A stretch of 64,000 nucleotides of DNA from Knufia peltigerae (Eukaryota; Ascomycota; Eurotiomycetes; Chaetothyriales; Trichomeriaceae). The translations under genes were made by a program, and so were the position numbers. The DNA is taken from contig JAPDRN010000067.1 in the NCBI GenBank assembly GCA_030247855.1, forward strand, positions 62,001 to 126,000, written 5' to 3'. The notes beneath the pieces were generated by a model that saw only the letters and a program-made list of their open reading frames with translations, made no database searches and was not told the origin of the DNA. Of this stretch, positions 30,993-42,237 are shown in pieces. Every line of letters starts with the position of its first letter. Position 1 is the first letter of the stretch.

Positions 30993-33077
30993 ATGGACGA
31001 AACAGCCATCAATGCTTCTTCTGTCCGGAGCTTGAAAGATGATACCAAGAATAACTCGGCGGCCGAGACTCCTCTAAACAAAGAGGATTTGATCGTTGTT
31101 GGCTCCATCAATAGCGTTGAGGATGCCGACGACGTCGTCCTGCGAGCCAACGGCCATGATCCGGCCATGCAGAGACAGTTCAAGTGGCTTTCGGCCTTGG
31201 GTCTAGCCTTTTCCATCACCAACTCATGGGTTGGATATCTGGTATGTGTGTGCCTTTGGAACTTCTCTCTCACCGCTGTTGCACTTTTAAGCAACTCTTG
31301 TGTGATTGTTGCGAGATGGTAATACTGGGGACAACACTAATTCGATATTTTTACTTGTTTCTAGAGCAACTTTGGCCAGAACCTCATTTACAACGGCCCA
31401 CGGATGGTCATATTCGGTCTGGTACTGGCCTTCTTCGTACAGTTCGCCGTCACCTTGGGGCTGAGTGAGCTGGCTTCGGCATTCCCTAGCTCCGGCGGTC
31501 AGTATCACTTTTGCTACATCCTTGCCCCCAAGAAACACAAGAGATTTGCGGCCTTTATAATTGGTTGGATGTCCGTCGTCGCATGGTGGGTTGTCACATC
31601 CTCGGGTCTCTCACTGGCCGCCGTTTCCATCTGCGGGCTCGCACGCTTCTTCCACCCGGATTTTGTGATCCATGCTTATCAAATTTGGCTGGTCTACGTC
31701 GGATGTGCCTTTATCACAAGTAAGTCGACGTCCACGCGAGCTGAAGAGGTGAACCGAATGGTGCTAATGTCCTGCCCACAAAGTCGTCCCACTCTTTCTG
31801 GCCCCGTCCAAGGTCTCGGTGACGGTTCAAGTGACGTTGTTCCTATCCTTGATTGGAATGGTTTTGATGTTCATCATCGTCCTCGCCATGCGTCAACAAG
31901 TCCAGCCGGCATCATGGATCACTCAAGGTGGTCTGGGTACCAGTGGATGGAACGACGGAACGGCGTGGCTCCTCGGCATCACGAATGCCATGTACACGTT
32001 CGGCGGTACGGACGGAGCCATCCACATCAGCGAGGAAATGTCACAACCGGGCCGGAGAGTTCCTCAAGTCATGGGTGCTACCATGCTCGTGGGCATTTTG
32101 ACGGCGCTACCTATCATGCTGGCGCTCATGTTTTGCATGAACGATCTCGACGCTGTCATCAATTCTCCCTTGCCCAGCTTGGAGATTGTCTATCAAGCGT
32201 GGGTGATGTCGCCCTCCCAGAATATCGCTGACCCGCGATGACTGACATTGGTATCTTCAGCACAGGTAGCAAAGCAGCAACCTCGTTCACCATCATCTGG
32301 CTCGCCGTTATTTACGTCAGTAAGTGTGCTCCCACTGGGGATTCATCATGATCATGTTTCTTGCAGAAGAGTTCCTGGAGACACTAACAGAGATGGCTAT
32401 AGTCTGTCTCACTGCACAATGGGTTACTGCAGGTAGAATTGCCTGGGCATTTGCTCGTGATGTAAGTGTCTATCCCGATTCTTGCCGATCCACCAGGCTT
32501 GTTTTCTTCCTGTTCTTTGGCACTAACAATCTCCAATTCGATTTTATAGCACGGTGTTCCATTTTCCAATTACTTCGCACGCATCGATCCATACTTCAAG
32601 TTCCCCGTCCGAACAACCGTGGCCGCCTTCGTCTTCGTTTGCTGTTATGGCCTTTTGTATCTGGCGTCGACCACCGCATTCAACTCGATCGTCACCGGTG
32701 CCGTACTGTACCTCAATATCACCTACGCCGTCCCTCAAGGGATCGCTCTGTTCCAGGGCCGCAAAAAGCTCCCGCCGAGGTATCTCAACCTTGGCTGGCT
32801 CGGATACTTCTGCAACGCCTTTTCCTGTCTCTGGATTGTGATTCTTGGTGTCATGGTTTGCTTCCCACCGAGCATCCCGACATCCACCGCCACGATGAAT
32901 TACACCAGCGTCATTCTCGTTGGTCTCTTCACCATATTCATCATCTTCTGGTTCACCATCGGAAGGAATTTCGAAGGTCCACACATTCAATGGGATATGA
33001 TCCAAGTGGCAAATCAAATTTCCAGGGCCAAGAATCCCACCGCCTCCTCCTCAAGAAGGGCATCAGTTGAAGCGTAG
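30993..33077 (+). CDS. APC-superfamily amino acid / GABA / choline-type permease
   Basis: Six exons (30993-31241, 31365-31719, 31784-32198, 32261-32319, 32403-32461, 32550-33077) give 554 residues. Every junction restores a family motif, e.g. 'FITIVPLFLAPSK', 'YQATGSKAATSFTIIWLAV' and 'RIAWAFARDHGVPFSNYFAR'. About 12 hydrophobic segments are visible after a hydrophilic N-terminus. 'SFGQ'-like 'SNFGQNLIYNGPRMVIFG', 'ELASAFPSSGGQYHF' and 'TFGGTDGAIHISEEM' are typical of the fungal amino acid/choline transporter family (Hnm1, Uga4, Bio5 relatives). The substrate is probably a small amine or amino acid taken up with protons; it cannot be specified. It is divergent from the amine oxidase and convergent with a Zn2Cys6 gene, so it looks like the importer of this gene group. 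Intron 3 has a weak donor, GTGGGT. Confidence 0.9.
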
Positions 33078-33532
33078 ACAACGACGACATTGAACCGTGG
33101 TCTTGGCGACAGCGCATGTACATGGTGAAGTGGGCCGTTTGGTAGAGGCAGAACTGCTGGAAAAGCTTCACTGCAAAGATAAGAAGATGCAATATGCAGG
33201 AGAATGATGTACAGAAAACCACGTCTTGATGGTGGGGAGTGAGATTGAATTTAACCACGAGAGAAATTAAGAGTGAGATGGGGCAAGAATCTGGGGTGAT
33301 GGTATTACTCGGAGGAGTTTTGATTTCGTGGGTATTCGTTGCCCTCAAAGTAGATGACAGACTTCAAGCATTATATGATAACCATGAGCACGTTTCATCT
33401 CGTCAACAATAGGAATAAGCTTCTTCCTGAGTATGTAAAAGCAGCAGCACCGAGAGAGGTCTCCTCGGACGGAAGGAGGAGTGGGTCAATAAACACGTGG
33501 GACTGGCCGAATTTATACAGAAACAAATGTCC
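33078..33532. other. Convergent spacer
   Basis: Between the 3' ends of the permease and regulator genes. Nothing recognised. Confidence 0.5.
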
Positions 33533-35357
33533 CTAAAAGAACAAGTAATCGTGTTGCTTCTTGAGCGACGTTGAACACGTCTGTAGAAATGTGTGTAAAC
33601 CGAGTCAGCTCATCGTACCCCAACCAAGGAGGAGGCTCGATAATGGCCAGCCAAGGCAAAGACTTACAAATTCCATCCACGGAACGTTCCCTCGCTCTTG
33701 CTGGGCGAGGGGGCTCTCCACCTCCAAGGACGACCGCGCTTGCCAGACGGCGTCGAGGATTTCCATCACCGCGGGCTGCGGGAATTTTGTCTTGTCCAAA
33801 ATCTCGGCGATGCAAATCTTGACGTAGTGCTGGCGGTGGATCGAAACGGTGTCGGCACCGGCCATGAATAGGGGGAACAGAAGCCGCTTGTACATCGACG
33901 ACGACCAAGGCATCTTGGCACAGTCGTCGAGGATGCTTTCCACGGATTCCACGATCCTGGTATCGGTACAAGGTGTCTGGAACGGGTTTGGAAATCTCAA
34001 GATGCGTAAAAGGCAGACGTGGCGATAGGCGTCGGCGAGCAATTTCCACTCGGGATCCTGGGTAGGGTAAACGTTCTGGTCGACGTCCCACTTCCGCATC
34101 CTCTCCTCGGCATCTTCGAGATCCGCCACGAAATCATCGGTGCTCAGTTCCTGTGCACGGTAAGCCTTCCCAGACTCAAGAACCAGACCGACGGTTCGAA
34201 ACAGCTCGGCTGGACAACCGACGGCCGTCTCGAGCGGGAAGCCGTCCGCAAAGTAGACAAAGTCGCGGACACTAGGGGCGAATGCCAGCTTCTCGGCGCC
34301 GGTGAATCCTCGAAGGATATCCAACCATGAAAGGGCGGCCAACAAAAAGGTTTTGGTCGGAGACGGGGTCGTCGGTCCCGCAACGATTCTGGCGCAAAGA
34401 AACGCGACGCCGTTCAGGTGAGCTCCGTGAAACGACTTTCCGGATTCGCAAATGTCGTGCAGCACCAAGATCAGGACGATCGCCAACGAAAGCACCTCCT
34501 CCGTGTCCTCCAACCCAAAACACTCTTCCTTGAGGAGGAGGGCGCCTAGTTCCTGGATCGCCGACAGTCTATGCTCCAGAGCCGCCGTGTGAGCTTTTGG
34601 TGTATTGTCAATACCGGAATTGATCATATGGCAGGCTGATAGTCCAAGCACGGCGTGCAAAAGACCAGAGTGCTGGTTGGCAAGTGGAATGATGTGATCC
34701 CGGAAAGGATTGGTGGTCATGGTGGTATGGACGCTGAGGATCTCGCACAATGAATTCTCGAAATGGTTGAGACGGGTCCACGTCTGTTCTTGTGCTAGGA
34801 TATGGTCAAGTTGGGTCGACCGCGTAAACGACGCAAAGGAGGCGGAAGAAGGGCTGCTGCTGGAACATTGGGAGTTGGCTGGAGGTGATGAGAAGCTCGT
34901 GATTGGCGGTGTCGTCGTCGTCTGAAATATGGAAGGACCACCCTGGTGCGGGCTGCTCCCGGAGGCTGGTGGTGGAATGGGGGCAACGTTGAATTTTTTG
35001 GATGGAGGAAGTTTTGAGCCGCTTTCTGTATTCGAATTCGAATTCGAATTCGAATTCCGCTTCTTCGGCTTGGGCGGCGCTCGCTTTCGTTTCTGGGTGT
35101 TGTTGCTTTTAAAAGCCTTGGGCCCCGTATCTAGGCCGAGAATCTTAAACTGTGTCGGGTAGCCCTCACAGACCAATCCTTTGGTCAAGCATCTGCTACA
35201 TTGCGGACGCTCTCTATCACACTTCCGGCTTCTCCTGCGACAGGTTTCACAAGCTGGTCCTGTGATTGATCGGTCAGACGTCAGACAGTGTGATCAGTTC
35301 CCAAATGACCCATGTCATCAACGTACCTGGTGCCCGGGATGTGGATGTCGCTGGCAT
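33533..35357 (-). CDS. Zn2Cys6 binuclear-cluster transcription factor
   Basis: Three exons, 35357-35327, 35259-33668 and 33580-33533, give 556 residues. The first exon encodes only ten residues plus one base. After a 67-nt intron (GTACGT...TCACAG) the zinc cluster begins at Cys14: 'CETCRRRSRKCDRERPQCSR' followed by CLTKGLVC, a perfect CX2CX6CX6CX2CX6C. A basic linker carries an Asn-Ser repeat from a hexanucleotide repeat. From about residue 150 the chain shows the fungal-specific helical middle domain ('AVLGLSACHMI', 'LALVLILVLHDIC', 'FPLFMAGADTVSIHRQHYV'). The last intron (87 nt) moves the stop to 33533. Such factors bind CGG-based sites. Its place inside the amine gene group makes it the likely local regulator. 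Confidence 0.92.
35031..35057. repeat. (TTCGAA)n hexanucleotide repeat inside the regulator gene
   Basis: Four and a half perfect TTCGAA units. On the coding strand they encode alternating Asn-Ser in the linker after the zinc cluster, so length changes would stay in frame. Confidence 0.95.
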
Positions 35358-36745
35358 GGCTGGTTGATGATGCAAATGCTCCTGACTGGACGCCAAACGG
35401 CTGGGGGTGCACAAAACAAATGGACTTCTTTGCACTTTGTGATATGGCCAGCAGTGAGAACAGTACGTTATCATCATCAGCTTTTGATGTAGAGATAAGG
35501 TGGACGTTGATTAAAAAAAGAGTGCGGGGTAGTAAAATCGGTTACCCGCCAACTTACTCAACTAACCCTTTTCCAACTACGGGTAGTTATTTTGCGAGTC
35601 AATTCGACGCCCGTCAATGATATAAAGCTCAGAGGTTTTGTCTGTCATGTCATCACGACGCCCCCTGTGTGTTAGGTGATGGTTGCCGGGAGACGCCTAA
35701 GACTTGGGGGACTGGGGGAGTCCAACCTCGGGGAAGGCAGAAAGTGAGTCGTACACTAGGCTGGGCTCGCCGAAGTGTCCCCTATCGACAACCACGCCGC
35801 CTAGATTGCACGTTAAACTTCAAGGAGAATCGTGTGTTTTGTTCGCATTGTAATTATTACGAAAGAATCATGCGTCTTTCTCGTGAAAGTATTTAAAGAC
35901 TCTTACTGTCGTACTCCAGGGATGAAGATTGCTATATCAAGATTTTGGACATCTCTCAATCTTTTTCTTTATTCCACCGTATATTGCGAAAGTCAATACA
36001 GCCCTTAACGAACCCAGGAACCCCTGAGAGATATCTTTATGCATGGCTCGCCTATTCATAATTTACGGAAAAATCAACCCTGTGTAGTTAGTTCCATGCA
36101 GACCATCAAAGTTCTGTGGGCCAAAAAGAAGGGCGAAAGGAATCTGTATTTGCATCCCTAGAAAGACCTGGGGCAGGTAAGAGTATCTATATACTCCTCC
36201 GGAAGAGAGGCTGGTAATTGCCCCGTCACTACTATATCAGACAGGAGCTGAGACTGCCGTTTGGCGTTGTCCGACAGACAAAACAACTTGTGGAATCTCT
36301 TACAATCATAACCTAGAACGCTACAATCTACCCGGATTTTCGGAACATGATTACTTCTTTTCTCGCCTGGGCTGTTCAAGCCTCAGCGAGACCCAAGTAA
36401 CCCTCGACAGAGACAACGTAGAAGGGCGGGTGTACCCCCCTTTGCGAGGGCTTCTCGTTAAAGCTTGTGGGTCCCACGCTACCTGAAGTTGGGGAAATTA
36501 CCAAAGACGGCAATTTCATGAGCAGCCACCCGTCTCACTCATCAACTTGGACGCAAGCCATGTTTTGTTTAGATCCTTCCTCCTTGCCACAGGAGGATGA
36601 TAAAAACGTACCGTGTGTTATTGTGAAGATAAGACGTCGTCATCCTCAATATAAAGATACGGACATCTATTGAAACCCGAAGTTGCCAATCAACACGTAC
36701 CGAGCAGGGAGATATTTAGCCGACAGAGTCTCTGAAAGGGAAAGA
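35358..36745. other. Intergenic 1.4 kb, nothing recognised
   Basis: Divergent region between the regulator and the acetyltransferase gene. It should contain both promoters. Short frames only. Confidence 0.5.
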
Positions 36746-37621
36746 ATGAGCCATCATACAAATGCTAAGGCAGCTTTGCCGAATGGACAAGACAAAAACC
36801 AAGAAATCATCAAACGGGCACGAGAGTTGAATCATGTTCCCTGGTGCGAACAGTATGAGAGGATGTTATCGGGTCTACTGCAAGTGGCATCCCCATCTCT
36901 TTCTTTCGCGTGGAAGGGAATTGAAAACGCAATATCTCTTCTTTCGGGAGAAGTTTTCTGATGTTTTTGAATTGACTGGTGGATTTTTTCTTAGATATGA
37001 TTCTTTTGTCCCTGAACTGAAGGAGGCCCGTCTCCGTGCGCGAAAATTGACAAAGAAGTACAATGACCATCTTCCTGAAGATGCAACGGTGGAATCATTG
37101 ACCGTGTTTCGGGAGGATGCTCTCGGTCAACTGTTGGGAAAGGTCGGCAAGGATTGTTGGATCGAGCCTACCTTTTTCTTCGACTATGGTTGTAACATTT
37201 CCATCGGGGACCGATTTTATGGCAACTCAAAGTGAGTATCGGATCACAAACCCTAAGGAATCTCGCTGTTTGTTTCGACTCGTGGCGGCTAACGACAAGT
37301 TTGAAATTGAACAGCCTAGTCATCATCGACTGTGGTCTAGTCACCATTGGAGATCGAGTCATGTTCGGCCCCGGTGTCAACATTTACACGGCGACTCACG
37401 AGACCGAGGTCCAATCCCGTCGCCAGGACATCGAGTTTGCAAAGGAAGTCAGGATCGGCAACGACTGTTGGATCGGTGGTTGTGCCTTGATCCTCCCCGG
37501 CGTGACCATCGGGGACGGTTGTACCATCGGTGCAGGAAGCGTGGTGACCCATGATATCCCCCCTTTTTCAGTTGCGGTGGGTAGTCCTGCCAGGGTGATC
37601 AAGAAAGTCACAGTGTGCTGA
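36746..37621 (+). CDS. Hexapeptide-repeat O-acetyltransferase (maltose/galactoside acetyltransferase type)
   Basis: Three exons, 36746-36879, 36995-37231 and 37315-37621, give 225 residues. The first junction works only with a GC-AG intron (donor GCAAGT, acceptor TTAG); it creates 'ERMLSGLLYDSFVPEL', the Mac domain consensus. The second intron is GTGAGT...GCTAAC...ACAG. The left-handed beta-helix follows: 'IIDCGLVTIGDRVMFGPGVN', then 'IYTATHE' with catalytic His152, 'VRIGNDCWIGGCALILPGVT' and 'IGAGSVVTHDIPPFSVAVGS'. Relatives transfer acetyl from acetyl-CoA to a hydroxyl of sugars or small molecules, acting as trimers. The acceptor here is unknown. Placed between a Zn2Cys6 regulator and a FAD amine oxidase, it could acetylate a pathway intermediate. 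Length is normal. Confidence 0.9.
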
Positions 37622-38100
37622 AGGCTTCTGTTCCCTCGGCTTTTCTCATTCGCGATGGCTGGGATTGGAGTTTCCCATACGTTAGCAGGCTTTATCGTCA
37701 AGGAAAAGACGTTGAATTCGCCACAACGGCAGTGGACAACTCCAGAGACCAAGATTGATGATGAGACCAATTCCTACATCAGTGACTATTATAGACGCAT
37801 GCATTTGGTAGTATGGCATAAATACTTCCATGTCCGGAACAAGCTACGCGTATACACGAGAGTCGATGTTCACAAAAGTCAACTAGAACGGAAGCGCTTT
37901 TTGTAAACTCAGTTAAAGTTCGCCAGGCTCCTTACCCCCGTTCAGATGCAAGATTATAACAACAGCATGGGATGGGCGCCAGGGGTTTTGATGTCGTATA
38001 TATTGTAGAGTTGAACTGTTCCAGATTCTGTTCAAGCAGGTCAACTTCTCAAATTGTTTTCTGGCCTCCCTGTTATTATTCCTTCTTCTATATCGTGACC
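37622..38100. other. Convergent spacer
   Basis: Between the 3' ends of the acetyltransferase and FAD amine oxidase genes. Nothing recognised. Confidence 0.5.
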
Positions 38101-39737
38101 TTACAGCATGGACTGAGCTGACAAGGGAGGTGTGTTGGCACCAAGAATGCCCACCTCGTCCATAGCGGTATCGGCGGCGAGAGCGCCCTGTTCCATCGCT
38201 CCCTCGATGAAAGCTCTCCATCCGGACGCCCAGTCGGAGTTTGCCATCAGCACATTGCCGTGGCGTTTCTGAAGTTCGGCCAGATACTTGGTGAGATATC
38301 CAGTCCGGTACCAGGCCGGACCTGCCATCGAATAAGGATCCGACAGCCAATCGTGAAACACGATCTTTTTTATGTTCATGGGATGAAATCGTTGTAGCGC
38401 GGTGGCGAGCCTCTCGGGCTCTTTTAGTGGATCGAGTTTACCTCGATTGTCGCCGGCGAACGAGGTGATCCGGGTCGACTTTTCTCCGGCGCAGAAGCCG
38501 TCTCCGTAGACATAGAGGAGGTCGCCGGGCCACGTACATCCTCGGAGACCACGAAGGTCACCTTCGACTTCGGCGTGAATCTTGGTGAGGTGATTGAGGT
38601 GACCAATTTTGATGGCCTCCTGGCGGAGAGGCGAGAGGGGAGGATCAAAGTGGATCGTGGAAAGGACGGTGAGAGGGATGGTATTGATGACGCGCTTGGC
38701 CCGGTAGGTTGTGGTTTCGCCGCCGGTGGCTGTCGTCGTGATCGAGACGATGCCCTGTTTGTCTTGAACGATGGATCTGACGGGGGTTTTGAAGGAATAC
38801 TGGAGACCCAATCTAACCGCGTCGTCGAAAACGCGGCGGGCGAGTGTCGACTGGCCCTCTCGGATCTTGTACAACGTCCAAACCTCTTCGAACGTCTCGG
38901 GGGTGAAACCTTGTAGGGCCTGGGCGCGAAGCATCTCTAGGAAACCGACGTCCTCGACGGCTCCCGCGCAAATGTGAGGGACGAGGGACTCGAGGAGGGC
39001 AAGTTCATCGGCGCTCAATTGGTCCCGGATCTGTTCGATGCGGTCACGGCACGACAGTTGATCGACGGCCTTGACCTGTTCAAACGTGACCCGTGAATTG
39101 CCCAGGGTCGAGTATGGCAGTGGACAGATGGACCGACCGTCGTTGCCGTCAAAGTTGACAAAGATCCTCCACGCCCGCATGGTCATGTCGCTGGCCTCTT
39201 TGAGTGTGAGCTTTCGCGAGCCCGACCCTGTATCGAGGGTGAAATAAGAGCAACCGCCGTCGTCCGTACGCGTCATCTGCACCTCGTCCTTCAGACCATA
39301 TCTTTGCATCTCGGCAAACAGACGGCCGTGGACGTGCGACACCCAAGTGCCGCCCATCTCGTACGTGGTACCGTCGACCTGAGCACTCCAGGTACGGCCA
39401 CCGACACGATCGCGGGCTTCGAGGAGAAGCGCTTTCTTGCCTAAGTATTTCGAAAATGTCAGTGGTGGTGTTTTTTTTCCCCATGCCATCACCAATCGGC
39501 CATGTTTTCTTTCTTTTTCTGTTCGGACTCACCAGCCTTGACGAGGTCACGAGCAGCAATTAAACCGGTGTAACCAGCGCCGATGACTATTACCTCCCAT
39601 ATTTTGTCGTTGTTGCTCTGCTGTCGAATGTGACTCTCGGGTTTGATGACACCATAAGTCGGGAGGCCCCGGGTAAGCCCATCCTTTGCGGTCCATTTCT
39701 GACCGTCGTGCGAGAGATTTGCTTGATAAGGAGACAT
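38101..39737 (-). CDS. FAD-dependent amine oxidase (monoamine oxidase family)
   Basis: Exons 39737-39533 and 39440-38101 are joined over a 92-nt intron (GTGAGT...CTGAC...CTTAG), giving 514 residues. The nucleotide-binding motif is 'VIVIGAGYTGLIAARDLVKA' (GxGxxG at 53-58), followed across the junction by 'LLLEARDRVGGRTW'. Flavin-domain signatures continue with 'MGGTWVSHVHGRL', 'KRVINTIPLTVL' and C-terminal 'DWASGWRAFIEGAMEQG'. I see no Cys in the position used by MAO-A/B for covalent FAD, so FAD is probably non-covalent, as in MAO-N. It oxidises an amine to an imine with H2O2 release. The C-terminus -SML is a weak PTS1-like tripeptide. It is divergent from the RidA gene, a natural partner for an imine producer. 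Start is the first ATG of the frame. Confidence 0.9.
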
Positions 39738-40006
39738 TACAGTTGGAAATGGTCTTTGGTGGGATAGAACAGTCAATGATTACTGAGGAGATGACAGGCG
39801 CGAAAAGCTCCAAGTTGAAGCCCTAATTATAATAAACCATGATAAACCACGGTAAGCCAGATACGATGTTTAACCTTCAGCGATCCCACAAATCCTCTGG
39901 ACTAAGGGTAGCAAACAACGGCCCGCTAGAAGTTGAAAGTTTTGCCAGATAAGGGCCCCCCAAGTCCCTCTCTCGGCGAGGTTGAGAAATCTACCTGATC
40001 AGGCGT

Positions 40007-40019
40007 TGCCGGTCCGGCA
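40007..40019. promoter_or_regulatory. Palindrome TGCCGG-T-CCGGCA, candidate Zn2Cys6 site
   Basis: Perfect inverted repeat with core CGG-N-CCG, the form bound by many binuclear-cluster dimers. It lies 270 nt before the FAD oxidase ATG and 309 nt before the RidA ATG. Binding by the regulator at 33.5-35.4 kb is inferred, not shown. Confidence 0.4.
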
Positions 40020-40236
40020 CGATTTCCACATGGCGGATAAACTGCGAGTAAGGAGACGTAGCCGCCGCCCGCAGATTGGTGGGGAAGGGGGGGATACCTG
40101 CCTTGAACGGTTAGAGTGACTCCATATTTCTAACCCCAGTTCGATTTGTTGGAGGCAGGATAGATATGAGCCCGATTTTGTGGTAAGTATGGAGTATGAT
40201 TCTCTCACATTGTCATCTGTTTTTTTTTTGTGTGAG

Positions 40237-40243
40237 TATATAA
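40237..40243 (+). promoter_or_regulatory. TATA-like box of the RidA gene
   Basis: TATATAA, 86 nt before the RidA ATG. Confidence 0.45.
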
Positions 40244-40328
40244 TGAATATCGCACACCTTCTACCCTATTGTCTTCACCCCTAAGTACCTACCTTTGCCT
40301 CCTTACGGGAACCCAGCCGCCCCCAAAC

Positions 40329-40742
40329 ATGTCCGGCCTAACCTACACTCAAACCCCCGGCCCCTTAGGAACACTTTTCGCAGAAAATGGCACTTCGCAC
40401 ACCGTCACGATACCGGCACAAACTTCTATCGTGATCACGTCTGGACAGCCAGGCTTCAACCTCGAGACCGGCAAGCTCGTCACCTCGTCCGTACGGGAAG
40501 AGATCGAAGCTTGCTTCAATTGCGTCGAGGCGGCGCTCCTTTCGGCTGGAGTGAAGAATGGTCTCGCCGCCATCTTCAAGATGACCAGTTTCTTATTGGA
40601 CGTCAGGCTCGAGGGTGAGATGATGGAAGTCTGGCGCAGGAGAGTCCCCGGGCACAAACCAACATGGATCACGGTCGGAGTTGCCGCCCTGGCCGTCCCA
40701 GGCATGCACATAGAAATGCAGGCGGAAGCCTTGATCGCATGA
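40329..40742 (+). CDS. RidA/YjgF/UK114-family protein (divergent Rid subgroup)
   Basis: Single exon, 137 residues. The Rid fold is visible: 'IVITSGQPGFNLETGKLVTS', 'EEIEACFNCVEAALLSAG', 'IFKMTSFLLDV' and the C-terminal 'WITVGVAALAVPGMHIEMQA'. RidA proteins are small trimers that hydrolyse reactive enamines/imines made by PLP or flavin enzymes. In E. coli RidA an Arg in 'ARSCVEV' binds the substrate carboxylate; the aligned segment here is 'TWITVGV', so that Arg is missing. The protein therefore belongs to a Rid subgroup without classic imino-acid deaminase chemistry, or it acts on substrates lacking a carboxylate. It is divergent from the FAD amine oxidase, which would supply such imines. No targeting signal is evident. 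Confidence 0.88.
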   Translation: MSGLTYTQTPGPLGTLFAENGTSHTVTIPAQTSIVITSGQPGFNLETGKLVTSSVREEIEACFNCVEAALLSAGVKNGLAAIFKMTSFLLDVRLEGEMMEVWRRRVPGHKPTWITVGVAALAVPGMHIEMQAEALIA

Positions 40743-41221
40743 GGAATAGCGCTTCCATCCTCTCAAGCAAGATGGAAGCGAGCAGTCGACCCTGTTCCTT
40801 GTGCATCCTCAATAAAACTCGGCTCTCCTACTATTCGACCGCAGCACAACAAACGGCCTCACTCTCTGGATAGGATTCCAGAAGAACGGTGTCGTGTAAA
40901 TGGTCAAAATACAAAAAGCAGTTCGAGGCCTGTCTATCTCTATGTATGTGCACCACGCTGGCAGTACCGAACCTTCTTAGATCATAAAAGTTGTAGGATG
41001 CTCATCTTACAAAGCTTAGATGGTTAAAAGCTTTACTTGACACAAATTTGTCCGACCCTTTGACCTTGAAAGCGTGATTCAGATACAAAAATCTTCCTTC
41101 CTGTAGTAAGTCACGATGGTGAGTTGGAAAAAGGATGAATCCCATTTGCAAGCCAAAAAATGTGTCGAAGAGGAACAGTCTAACCAACCACTTTGACGTG
41201 TATTATATATCTAGATATTCC
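40743..41221. other. Convergent spacer
   Basis: Between the 3' ends of the RidA and SDR genes. Nothing recognised. Confidence 0.5.
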
Positions 41222-42237
41222 CTAGTTGTATAAACCTCCGTTCGCACATAGCACTCCGCCTGTAGACCACCTAGAATCGTCTGTACATAAGAAAACCACG
41301 AGAGGAGCGATATCATCCACCTCGGCCACCCTTGCGGCTGCGGGGGTAGAGTCGATCAAAGGTTGCATGTCTTTGAAGAATTGTTCGTCACTGGCGTACC
41401 ATTGATCTGATTTTTGCGTTTAAAAAAAATCATTAGCCTTCCATCATCGTCTCAGAGAGAGTGAGATATAATCCAAACGAGAAAATGAAAACTCACCCGT
41501 CGCTACTGGACCCGGATTGACTGCGTTCACCGTAATTCCATGACTTTGGCCCAACTCTTTGGCCCAAACCCGGACGAGTGCTTCATTCGCCGCCTTGGTC
41601 GCGGCGTAAACACTTTGTCCACCGACTCCCAGGCGAGCGGCGGCCGAGGATAAGAAGACGATCTTCCCCCCTCTAGGGATGTGTGGCAAGGCCGCTTGGG
41701 TCAGAAAGATGGGACCTCGAAGATTGCAGTCGAGGTGTTTGTCGTAAAATTCTTCGGTGATGTCTGGAAGGTTCGCCTCTTCTCCTAGAGCCGCACTGTA
41801 CAAGGACCTGTCAGTATTTTGAAAAAAATGGTCGTCTTGGCGACCAAGTGATAGGATGGGAGAATCTTGTTACTTGTGGACGATGATTTCAATCTTCCCG
41901 GTTGCACTGATATCGAGTGCCGCCTTCACCAGCTTCTGGTGTCCCGTGGGTTTGCTGACATCGGCTTGCACGGCCACCGCTTTCGAGCCAGCTTCCTCAA
42001 TGGCCTTGACAACTTTCTCGGCTCGATCTGCGGCACCTGCGTAGTTGACGACGACGTTGGCACCTCGCTTCCCGAGTAATAGTGCGATACCAGCGCCGAT
42101 ACCTCTGACGACACAGAATCAGTCTTTTTGTCCCATCTCGTTATGTATGCAACGCTCTGTTTTGTATCCTCTTACCTGGATGCGCCAGTGACGATGGCAG
42201 TCTTGCCCTTCAAAGAGAGCCCTTCGAAATCAGGCAT
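41222..42237 (-). CDS. Short-chain dehydrogenase/reductase (classical SDR)
   Basis: Four exons, 42237-42176, 42104-41874, 41795-41497 and 41406-41222, give 258 residues; introns of 71, 78 and 90 nt all have GT...AG ends. The joins rebuild 'AIVTGASRGIGAGIALLLG' (cofactor loop TGxxxGxG, 17-24), 'KIEIIVHNAALGEEANL' and 'NPGPVATDQWYASDEQF'. The catalytic set is Ser148, Tyr161 and Lys165 ('SVYAATKAANEALV'). 'GANVVVNYAG' after the second strand, without an acidic residue at its end, suggests NADP(H). The C-terminal 'GVLCANGGLYN' is the usual SDR ending. It would reduce or oxidise a carbonyl/alcohol, for example an aldehyde released by the neighbouring oxidases (inference). Confidence 0.92.

Larger units (their letters stand above)
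39738..40328. promoter_or_regulatory. Divergent promoter of FAD amine oxidase and RidA genes
   Basis: 591 nt between the two start codons. It contains a 13-bp palindrome of Zn2Cys6 type and a TATA-like box near the RidA side (separate entries). Confidence 0.55.
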
